From the NCBI GenBank assembly GCA_008931825.1, contig QXVZ01029430.1:1-21981 (forward strand): 21,981 bases of DNA, given 5' to 3'. Positions 1 through 10,683 of this stretch are shown here, piece after piece. The DNA comes from Phallusia fumigata (Eukaryota > Chordata > Ascidiacea > Phlebobranchia > Ascidiidae). Position numbers and translations under genes: made by a program. The notes below the pieces were generated by a model. The model was not told the DNA's origin. It worked only from the letters and a program-made list of their open reading frames with translations, and did not search any database. Positions within the stretch are counted from its first letter, which is position 1. Every line of letters begins with the position of its first letter.

Positions 1-247
1 CGTTTTCGTTCAAAATACGGTAATTTTTAAAGTCGTGTTTGTAAAAACCGACACAAAAGTTGAAATAGTAAGCTTGGCCACAAAAAAGATAATTTAAATG
101 GTGAACAGCCCTTTGCTACACATAGCATTGCCTTGTAATGCATTGGCACGCGGGCGTTTTACACCATAACCTCTAAGCTTTTAAAGATTTACTCTACAGC
201 TATCACGATAATCTGTGCACTTCCAAATCTTTGCCTTACATTTGCAG

Positions 248-408
248 ATATGCCAGTAACTTCACCTAATGACGTCAGAGCGAAGGGCAACTTTAATGCT
301 CGAGACCTGCTGATCATCCTCGGTTCCTTATCATTCGTTGTGCTTTCGTTGAGCGCCTTCGTTTCCGTTAAGTTTTACCGTTCTTACCGTAAGAACGAGC
401 CCCGTTGA
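248..408 (+). CDS. Terminal exon of an unknown gene, membrane-anchored C-terminus
   Basis: A splice acceptor (ttacatttgcag, ending at 247) opens into a frame that ends with TGA at 406-408. A poly(A) signal follows at 535-540. Two bases (248-249) complete the previous codon; the next codon is an ATG at 250, so 52 residues follow. The piece has a short polar start (PVTSPNDVRAKGN), one hydrophobic segment (about residues 19-40, including LLIILGSLSFVVLSLSAF) and a basic tail (KFYRSYRKNEPR). This is the shape of a type I membrane protein with its last transmembrane helix and a short cytosolic tail. It could instead be a stand-alone small membrane protein starting at 250. The upstream exons lie outside the window and I do not recognise the family. 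Confidence 0.55.
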
Positions 409-534
409 GCCCACAGCTCATTTTATCAAGCCCGACTTCGCAAAACCGCATCATGTTCGGTTGACTCGTTTTGTTGTTTGCCGCGTGCATTTATCGTCAT
501 TTGCATGCCCGTCTTGCGTGTTTTACGAAAAGGG

Positions 535-540
535 AATAAA
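535..540 (+). terminator. Poly(A) signal AATAAA of the left-edge gene
   Basis: A canonical AATAAA lies 127 bases after the TGA at 406-408, a normal spacing for a short 3' UTR. It supports reading 248-408 as a last exon. Confidence 0.5.
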
Positions 541-1897
541 AAATGAGGCTACGGCTATTGATAACACACCACTGTTTATGATTTGTGGCAGCAGCAAGTA
601 CTGATAGTGAACGCGGTTATTTCAAGCAATTAATTAGCATTTCAATGTGCCAAATTGCACTCCAGGGACAGCTTAGCTTAGGTTCAAGACAGGGCATCCT
701 AATAACTAGGTGTTCCGGAAAAATATTGCGCTTCAACGCAAAGCAACGTTCACAATTGACAAAAAATTATCCAGTCTTTACCAGAAAATAATTTTGAGTG
801 TCCAAGTCATTCAGTGTCAGCAATACTCGCACTCTATGTTTCCCTATATTCTTACCTGCACACATGGACTGATTTTAGTAAACAAAGTCTGTTTCACCCA
901 GCGGTTCTTCAAGTGGTCTGTGAAACGATGCTAGGTGGACAGCGAAACGTCTTTATAGTCTCTTAGTCGATGCTGTCGGGTGATTACTAAAATATACCTA
1001 TAATGTACGTTAATTGGTTCATATAACGCACCACCGTGTATAGGCTGATTCACACCAGATGCGTCTACCCGTTTGCGGTACGTTTTTTTGATCTCGCGAC
1101 AAGCAGCGGGCACTTAATGCTGCTTTGTGACATCACAAGTAACATAACGCGATGTCCTGGTTTAAGCTACAATGCTAGACCCCCTGAGCTTTACAAACAA
1201 TCAGAGGTGGGCAATTTTAATCTCCCTGACCGTTAAGGAGGTAGGGAAGCGGACTACACAATGCTTCCAGATCATAGGGACGATTTCAGTCAGCACACCA
1301 TAAACATACAGAAAAGAAGCAGAATGTTTATTAATGAATAAAATACACTACAGACAGTCAAAGAAAGGCAGCGATTGGATCAATCTCGAAAATCATATGG
1401 TATGCTGTTGCAGCGGTAGGAGTGACATCACCATTTCGTCATCTATCGGCGCGATCCTGACAGCCACCCTCAGATTTTGGTCGCTTCAACCTAAAAATTA
1501 CATAAATTGCCCAAATTTGCAACCAACCACTATTTTCAAAAACCAATGCAAATTGAAATAGTTAGTATTGTATGAACTACCAGATTTCTTTCACTTTAAC
1601 TTTGCTAAACAAGACATTTGAGTTTTGCAAATTACTATTGGTGCCCAGAACAAACAAAAATCTTCCCACTTAAAAGTTTCACACACTTACTTCCTTAAAT
1701 CCTCATGGTGCCTTGGCAACTATTTCCGAGTTCTCTCTGTTACTAACTTTTATAGGGAGGTTTGATTAATTACTTAAACAGTAGAAATTGGCCAATGTGC
1801 AACAATTTTTTGATGGTGGACTGTTGGGGGGCTGGGAAAGTTCCCCTTTTATCTGTCCAACTGTGACAAAAATGACTTTTGAGTACAAGTCAGCTAC
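541..1897. other. Stretch without a supported gene (1.36 kb)
   Basis: No frame here shows a recognisable protein or a convincing chain of splice sites in phase. Short open frames on both strands (for example 1334-1561 plus, 931-1113 minus) have no family resemblance. The part next to 1898 is probably JMJD6 3' UTR. A minus-strand AATAAA at 1327-1332 could be its poly(A) signal, giving a 3' UTR of about 570 bases. Confidence 0.4.
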
Positions 1898-4238
<2,341 letters not shown>

Positions 4239-4288
4239 CTTGTCAAAGAAACGGTTTGTTCTACAACTTGATTTTTTTTACATTCAAG
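4239..4288. promoter_or_regulatory. 50-bp divergent intergenic region with acceptor-like AG at both start codons
   Basis: On the minus strand JMJD6's ATG is directly preceded by gtttctttgacaag. On the plus strand the ATG at 4289 is directly preceded by gattttttttacattcaag. Both look like 3' splice sites with a pyrimidine-rich tract and zero-length 5' UTR. That pattern fits spliced-leader trans-splicing, which is known in tunicates. It could also contain a very compact bidirectional promoter. The trans-splicing reading is inference. Confidence 0.35.
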
Positions 4289-4492
4289 ATGCTGACACAA
4301 GTTGTTTTTTGTTTATTGAGTACTACTTGTTTTGTACAAACGCTTGGCGCACAAGTGGACAATAAACGTGACTTTGTCACATCGGATGATGTCTGTGTCA
4401 ATAACAAAACGATGCCTAAATTGTACGATGTCTATTGCATAAGGTCGTGTACTAAATATGCAGTAGTCTTTGGTGTGACAAATGAGAAATGA
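4289..4492 (+). CDS. Possible small secreted peptide (67 aa)
   Basis: The open frame begins MLTQVVFCLLSTTCFVQTLG, a plausible signal peptide (hydrophobic core, small residues near 19-21). About 46 polar residues follow, with three cysteines (DDVC, DVYCIRSC). It starts 50 bp from the divergent JMJD6 ATG, directly after an acceptor-like T-tract plus AG. It lies antisense to the probable 3' UTR of the upstream GPCR gene. I recognise no family and see no good poly(A) signal right after the stop. It could be a chance open frame or the first coding exon of a longer gene. Confidence 0.3.
   Translation: MLTQVVFCLLSTTCFVQTLGAQVDNKRDFVTSDDVCVNNKTMPKLYDVYCIRSCTKYAVVFGVTNEK
4312..4317 (-). terminator. 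Candidate poly(A) signal of the GPCR gene
   Basis: AATAAA on the minus strand, about 380 bases after the GPCR stop at 4700 and about 70 bases before the JMJD6 start. If used, the two genes are almost contiguous. Confidence 0.3.
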
Positions 4493-4699
4493 CAGTATGC
4501 TGTACAATAGTGCTGTATTTGTATGACGACGTTTTTCAACAGTTAAAAAATACTAATTTTCAAGCAGATTCTATATTTCTCATATGGTGGTGCTATTTTT
4601 ATGCTCTGACGAGCTTTTGCCTGATGTCTGCGAGTTAATTCAAACCAGCAGTTAATTCAGATGGGGACACAAACCTCTAAATGCAACAAATGTGTCAAG

Positions 4700-7600
4700 C
4701 TAGCAGTCAGTTTCTTGATCACAATGGGTTGTGTCAATGTAAAGCACAGACTTGCCGACAAACTCCTTCATCAAACTTTCCATTGCCGGGTTTCTTACCA
4801 GTTGCCTCTTGAGATCATTTGGCTTGTTTAAAGGAACATTAGGTGGGACTTTGCAGTTCTCTCCATTTACAACTTTGTCAGGCATCTTCTGTGGGGTTAC
4901 ATTTACAGGTGGAACACACCAAATTGATGTTTCCGGATTTATATCTTCCACGTATCCACCAGTTGACGGTGGAGCCGACTCAATGAATTTGGGCGGGAAC
5001 TCTAGCAACTGTTTTGCTGGCGCGACTGATCGGATTGAAGATAGGGTTCTTTTTCTACCCCTACTTTGTTGGCACTTCCAAACCTTTTTGGCCTCTCCCC
5101 GCAGTTTTCTGTAACATGAAATACGTTACATGGTAAGTTTACTATGTCGCTACGATTTCTTTCAGTGGGGCGAAAAAAACATGGTCCAACTCAATATCAG
5201 CATTGTTTCAATTACCGTAAACATGTAAAAGTTCGGCCCAAAAACAGCGTTTAACTCGATTCAATTTATATTACTCAAAACAGGGATACTGAAATTATTC
5301 TGTGGATGCGTTTGCAATTGACAATATTAATGATGTTGTTATTTAGGGCAAAAACTTGAACGAAAGGAACACTTGATTTGCTTTTAATCCAGTGGACTGG
5401 GTAAATCTGTAACTGTTTTACAGACAGCTACTCTAGTCATTTGGCAGGCAACATGTGGGTTGAGGCACATCTTTACTCAGTAGTGCTAATAAAAAAAACT
5501 CACTTTGAAGCAAAGAAGAAGAACAGTGGGTTGATGCTTTCGCATAGCCGCATGCAGAGGTAAGATATAAGGCAATACCACCAATCAACAGCAGGTTCTT
5601 TGGTTGCGTTCCGTTCATGTGCAACCAGCATGTGATGCTGGTAACCTTTAAAAAGGGACAAAATTTGCATTCGTAAGAGATTAGAAACAGGTCATTGCCT
5701 AAACAGATGGAGCTCTATACAATGAGCTGCTTGATTAGCAAACGCAAATTCTATAAACCCGGGTATACTTGCACGTTTGTGATCAAAAGCAATAAATATT
5801 ACATGACTTCTGGCAAAATTAGATGGCGTTATAGCCGTAAATATATCAACATATTCATAAAATTCTTCGGGCTCCCGAACAACATGTAAAAAATTAGGGA
5901 AATCGATTGATTGTAATGTCAGTATAGCAAAGCGGTTATAATTAACTTTTTATTAGAGGGAAAACTACAATAAACTGCTTAAACCATCATTAACCCACTT
6001 GAGTAAGGCAAGTAGCTGAAAATGAAAAAGATGACCACCAGTGCAAGTTGAACTAGAATGTAATTCTCTCTTCTGGTTCTTTTTGCATCACTCGCACTGA
6101 AACGTGATGACTGGCGATTGCCTAAAGTACAAGGTAACATAAAAAAAACGTAATCCACCTTCTCTACGTTTTAACAACAAATGGTACCAAGTTGTTTCCG
6201 TCTGCTTCGCTGTTGGTAGATAACAAGCCCGATAGCAAAGGACGCCAAACACATTAAACATATCGGGATGTAATAGAAAATGTGGTGAACAGCTGCCGCA
6301 AATCGATGAACTTTAGCTGACCTACAGCACACTATGCGTTACGCTTCGGTATTTCACCAGAATTACACAACTTATACACTGGACTTAAAAAAGTGTTTTA
6401 GTTTAGGCAATCTAAGCCAAAGCTATCCAAACTTTTTGGTCTTGGGCCCCTTTTAATTTGATTACACATTCCGCGACCCTTCGCGTTTGTCAGTGACAAT
6501 TAGTTCAGTGTATACTTTTTATGTATTTTACTGAAATTGTAGCACACGAAAACAAACATTTTGAAAATAGTGTACTCGCGACCCCAACCGAAGGGCTAAA
6601 GGGGCCATGGCCCCTCCCAAATTTAGAATTTGTACAATAAAGTAGGCTATTCCTGGAAAAAATCTCTAAGTTTTACATTAAGTTAGATTATTTGGCCCCT
6701 CTCAAAATTAAAGTAGGCTATTCCTGGAAAAAAAATCTCTAAGTTTTACATTAAGTTAGATTATTTGGCCCCTCTCAAAATTTTGGGCTGGGTACGCTTT
6801 TGCCAAACCCCCTTGGGGGTCGCGACCCCCGGGTTTGGAAGCTCTGATCTATAGGCTACTTCCCACTTAACACAAAAATTTTTTATTCTCTGATGAAATA
6901 TGTCTCAAAAACATTACTTCGTTTCACTCATCGTGCAAGACGGAAAGGTGCTGTTCCATCGTTCATCGTTGTGCACCGTAGTATGTACAAACACTGGTAT
7001 GCTGAAACCAATGGTCACAAACCACACAAACGCATTGTAGGTCTGAGCCAAAGAAAACATAAATTTTAACTAGTTATTTTGATCAGAAACAAGAACCCAT
7101 ATTACAAATATCACACAACGAAAGGAGCGGACAAACACTCGTTACCTTAACATGCCAAGGGCGAAGTTTGTCGTAATAAGCAGGATACCTCAACGACAAG
7201 TAACGGACCAATGTAAATGTACACACGTTTATGGAGACAGCGTATGATAGGCCGAATTCCGTACCGACTGCCAACTTGCAAGTCCAGATGGGAAGCCCAA
7301 AATTAGTGAATCCCCACAAGCGGCGGTAGAGATGCAAGGGGCTGACAAGATTCGAAACCAGGCACGCTGCACATACGTTCAAGATGATAAAGTCAAAAAT
7401 GGACCTGCAAATTATGCATGGGGCGTTACGTTTTTGTAGTGGTGTATATAGGTACACAATCGAATCCGCTAAAATTTATTGACAGCTTATCAAAGATAAG
7501 AAACGGTATACGCTACGACATAAATTATTTTTACTCAAATAATTTAAGATCAAACCAAATAGTTTTTACAATTTATGTTTTAAATTAAATGTCTTGGAGA

Positions 7601-9425
7601 GAAAAACAAATCTAACAACTACAGGCCTACATCGTTTGTCAGTGCAAATGTGAAACACTCAGCGCTATTGCACATCAAATCANGATAACAAGCCCGATAG
7701 CAAAGGACGCCAAAAACATTAAACACATCGGGATGTAATAGAAAATGTGGTGAACAGCTGCCGCAAATCGGTGAACTTTAGCTGACCTACAGCACACCAT
7801 GCGTTACGCTTCGGTATTTCACCAGAATTACACAATTCATACACTGGCTTAAAAAAGTGTTTCAGCTTAGGCAATCTAGGCCAAAGCTCTCAAACTTTTT
7901 GGTCTGCGACCCCTCTTTATTTGATTAAATTTTCCGCGACTCTTCGCGTTTGTCAGTGTAGCAGTTCAAAATATACTTTTTTTGTATTTTACTGAAATTG
8001 TAGCACACGAAAACAAAACAAACTTTGAAAATAGTGTAACCGCGCCCCACCGCCCACCCCCCTGCGGGGTCGCAACCTCTAGGTTTGGAAGCCCTGATCT
8101 AGGCTATACTTCCCACTTAACACAAAAATTTATGTGTTCTCTGACGAAAAGTGTCTGAAAAACATTACTTTGTTTCCCTCATCGTGCAAGACGAAAAGTT
8201 GCTGTTCCATCGTTCATCGCTGTGCACCGTAGTATGTAAAAACACTGGTATGCTGAAACCAATGGTCACAAACCACACAAACGCATTGTAGGACTAAACC
8301 AAAGAAAACATAAATTTTAACTAGTTATTTTGATCAGAAACAAGAACCCATATTACAAATATCACACAACGAAAGGAGCGGTACGAACACTCGTTACCTT
8401 AACATGCCAAGGGCGAAGTTTGTCGTAATAAGCAGGATACCTCAACGACAAGTAACGGACCAATGTAAACGTACACACGTTTATGGAGACAGCGTATGAT
8501 AGGCCGAATTCCGTACCGACAGCCAACTTACAAGTCCAGATGGGAAGCACAAAATTAGTTAATCCCCACAAGCGGCGGTAGAGATGCAGAGGGCTGACAA
8601 GATTCGAAACCAGGCACGCTGCACATACGTTCAAGATGATAAAGTCAAAAATGGACCTGCAAATTATGCATGGGGTGTTACGTTTTTGTAGTGCTACACA
8701 ATCGAATCTGACAGCTCTAAAATTTATTGACAGCCTATCAAAGATAAGAAACGGCATACCCCACGGCATAAATTACTCAAATAATTTAAGATCAAACCAA
8801 ATAGTTTTTGCAATATATTTTTTAAATTAAATGTCTTGAAATCTAACAACTACAGGCCTACATCATTTGTCAGTGCAAATGTGAAACACTTAGCGCTATT
8901 GCACATAAAATCAAGATGAATGAAACAATGTCGTTGACTTTATTGATCACTTCATACATTTAAAGCCTGCTTTTTTGTACAGTAGAAGTGTTTATTGCAA
9001 AATGTACGTCATCTCAATTAGAACAAAAATTTTTAGCACATGATTTGAACTACCTTTACTTACGTCAGAATCTTGGAGCGTGCTATTGTAACTATAGCAA
9101 CCAGATTCATAGAAATTCCAGCTACAGCAATGNGAATGAAACAATGTCGTTGACTTTATTGATCACTTCATACATTTAAAGCCTGCTTTTTTGTACAGTA
9201 GAAGTGTTTATTGCAAAATGTACGTCATCTCAATTAGAACAAAAATTTTTAGCACATGATTTGAACTACCTTTACTTACGTCAGAATCTTGGAGCGTGCT
9301 ATTGTAACTATAGCAACCAGATTCATAGAAATTCCAGCTACAGCAATGGTGAACACAACCGCCGCAAGAATATTGATAGTTGTTACACTGACGCCGGAAA
9401 GACTTTCAATTGTGCTGCCGGACAT
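4700..9425 (-). CDS. Atypical rhodopsin-like (class A) G-protein-coupled receptor
   Basis: Seven exons join in phase to 445 aa: 9425-9280 (TM1), 7404-7146 (TM2-TM3), 7042-6918 (TM4, ECL2), 6321-6188 (TM5), 6121-5999 (TM6), 5645-5504 (TM7) and 5108-4700 (cytosolic tail). Class A landmarks are visible: N35 in TM1 (GISMNLVAIV), C91 at the top of TM3 pairing with C171 in ECL2, R116 exactly 25 residues after C91, W142 in TM4, P196 in TM5, P260 in TM6 and N301-P302 in TM7. The extracellular N-terminus is short with no obvious signal peptide; ECL3 carries an N-glycosylation sequon (NAT). The last exon gives a tail of about 135 residues, proline-rich, with a cysteine after KKVWK that could be palmitoylated. 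The usual D2.50, D3.49, W6.48 and Y7.53 are replaced (C63, V115, Y258, F305). Ligand and subfamily are not recognisable. Exons 2 to 4 and part of exon 1 are also present in a second copy inside introns 1 and 2, treated separately. Confidence 0.85.
5692..5949 (-). other. Open frame inside GPCR intron 5 (no ATG start)
   Basis: Between the TM6 exon and the TM7 exon, 85 sense codons run open on the same strand, ending in TGA at 5692-5694. The composition is protein-like (for example VVREPEEFYEYVDIF and SHVIFIAFDHKRASIPGF), with no resemblance to a family I know. Skipping it gives a perfect TM6-to-TM7 junction in phase, so it is not needed by the receptor. It may be chance, a rare cassette exon or a relic. 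Confidence 0.2.
6418..6846. mobile_element. Nonautonomous hAT-like element, expanded allele, in GPCR intron 3
   Basis: The left end (CAAAGCTATCCAAACTTTTTGG) and the right end (GGGTTTGGAAGCTCTG) are imperfect terminal inverted repeats of the hAT type, with the usual GC-rich cgcgaccccc near the end. Flanks are ATCTAAGC and ATCTATAGGC, a decayed version of the 8-bp target duplication seen intact around the other copy at 7882-8096. It is about 210 bp longer than that copy, partly because of the internal 71-bp tandem repeat. There is no coding capacity. Confidence 0.65.
6639..6782. repeat. Two tandem copies of a 71-bp unit
   Basis: The unit starts aaagtaggctattcctgg and ends near ggcccctctcaaaatt. 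It occurs at about 6639-6709 and 6710-6782, almost identical apart from the length of an A-run. It is absent from the paired haplotype copy, so it is a recent insertion or expansion. Confidence 0.8.
7683..7683. other. Single-N assembly gap
   Basis: An N separates copy A (ending here) from copy B, which restarts in the middle of the TM5 exon. The join is between overlapping contigs, not genomic continuity. Confidence 0.8.
7684..8912 (-). other. Copy B: second version of GPCR exons 2-4 (probable alternate haplotype)
   Basis: Homologous exons are present: TM5 exon truncated by the gap (7786-7684), TM4 exon 8293-8169 and TM2-TM3 exon 8656-8398. The two complete ones have the same lengths (125 and 259 nt) as in copy A. 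Splice sites are kept. The TM4 exon acceptor reads tttag with TCC instead of cag with ACC, changing the first residue Thr to Ser. All complete exons stay open, so there is no sign of pseudogene decay. The segment lacks TM6, TM7 and tail exons, as expected for an overlapping contig from the other haplotype. Confidence 0.75.
7882..8096. mobile_element. Nonautonomous hAT-like element, short allele (215 bp)
   Basis: Flanked by perfect 8-bp direct repeats ATCTAGGC (7874-7881 and 8097-8104), the target-duplication size of hAT elements. The ends are CAAAGCTCTCAAAC and, reading inward on the other strand, CAGGGCTTCCAAAC. It has no open frame. It is allelic to 6418-6846 and has the better preserved target site. 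Confidence 0.75.
8918..9132. repeat. 215-bp direct repeat, first copy (includes part of GPCR exon 1)
   Basis: Identical, as far as I can read, to 9134-9348. It carries the 3' part of the TM1 exon (9132-9064) and its GTAAGT donor, and stops at the N at 9133. Identity at a gap edge marks it as contig overlap. Confidence 0.85.
9133..9133. other. Second single-N assembly gap
   Basis: The sequence after the N restarts 215 bases earlier in the same locus, so it joins two overlapping contigs. Confidence 0.8.
9134..9348. repeat. 215-bp direct repeat, second copy (intact GPCR exon 1 side)
   Basis: Same sequence as 8918-9132 but continuing into the complete TM1 exon. This copy should be used for the gene model. 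Confidence 0.85.
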
Positions 9426-10683
9426 GTTCAGAATCAGGTAGTTTACTTGAAAAACCTGAATGAATATTGACTGCCCGCAGTAGTAAGATATTTTCTATAC
9501 AATAACATAGTTATCAAGTTATAAAAGTTTAGATAGATTTTAGGCGGCAGACGAATAAACAAACCGATATCATATGGTAGTATTTATCTGCCTCTTTACA
9601 CTTCTGTATAGACTAACCTGTATTATTTTCCATTGTTTCAATACGCTTAAAAGGTTTATACCAGCAGTCCCTAACGCAGCTTATGTCAGAATACATAACC
9701 ATGTAAACTACCTCGCTATTATAACAAATCACAAAGATCCCATGGTATGTCTTTGTAAATATACCCACATTCTCACACAAAAGTTCAGGAAGAAGTTGGA
9801 ATTTGCATAAACCGTTTCAATAAACTCTATATATTCCGTCATACGCTCGGTTTACTCAGGGTTAAACTCGACTCCATACTTTTTTGCATAAACTTTTGTC
9901 CATCGTCAGTCATTCTGGGGACAACGTATAAAGTTATTACCAAGGTGAGTTATTAGCTTCAGCGTGCTAACTCGCATACGAACTAAATGCGTCGTATTTT
10001 TGTCATCTACACACCATAGGAAAAGCTAGTATATTACCCGCTTCCAAGTCAGATTTTGCCGCACACGGAGCCATATTTTGTCATGTTGCAATGCTACAAG
10101 ACCACGACACTTATAAATCAATGATCACAGTTGTTGTAATTTATAAAACACTTTGGTTCGTATTAAAACGCGGTTATTTATTTATCCTGTTTGTTGGAAA
10201 GAATAATGCACGGATTTTTATTCTATTGCAAACGATTCTCAATCGTCGTTGTTGCGAGGGTGTGAAGAAGTTTTTGATTTGCTGCGTTTCAAGGGACTTT
10301 ATTCATGATCCAATTTTACGTAAATTCATGCATTTTTTCAAATTTAATATTAAATGCAATTACTGAGGTCTGACAAACTCCTAAACAAAACATATCGAGT
10401 GGTGCCAATATCTAGTTTGTTTTTTCGTTTTAAAATGTATTACAGTTTTTAATTATAAGCGATCATGTAGATTTGCCCAAATTATTTTGCTTGAATTTTT
10501 GTCAAAGCAAATCCAATTCATTGTGACACAAAATAACAGACAGACGTCTGGTGCGTGTTGCGTTTACCGCTGTTATGTCACGCCGACCGGTGCTTTGAAA
10601 CTCGTCGGAAAATCATGACGTTACACGTGACGTCATAAACCTTGTTCATCAAAATCCGAAATACGGTTTTTGTGCATTGTATT
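9426..10683. other. Intergenic stretch between the GPCR start and the INTS10 end
   Basis: Probably holds the GPCR promoter and 5' UTR. An acceptor-like attcattcag lies about 27 bases before its ATG, so an upstream or trans-spliced leader is possible. The INTS10 3' UTR is also here; minus-strand AATAAA sites at 10298-10303 and 10217-10222 are candidates. Plus-strand open frames at 9574-9810 and 10091-10366 look hydrophobic but match nothing I know and are most likely chance. Confidence 0.4.

Larger units (their letters stand above)
6219..7682. repeat. Copy A of a duplicated segment (GPCR exons 2-4 and introns)
   Basis: This segment is closely similar to 7684-8912, with substitutions and indels throughout. 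Copy A ends at the single N at 7683. I used its exons in the GPCR model because it is contiguous with the downstream TM6, TM7 and tail exons. Protein differences from copy B are few (for example GFTNFG here against GLTNFV in the loop before TM3). Confidence 0.85.

Noticed and set aside
4752-5114. 120-residue plus-strand frame
   Set aside because: Antisense to the GPCR cytosolic-tail exon, which joins TM7 in phase.
7684-8912. A second GPCR gene or pseudogene
   Set aside because: It begins exactly at a gap in the middle of the TM5 exon, lacks the other exons, has no disabling changes, and is best explained as the other haplotype.
10091-10366. 91-residue plus-strand hydrophobic frame
   Set aside because: No family resemblance, lies in the probable INTS10 3' UTR antisense, and carries AATAAA on the other strand; likely chance.
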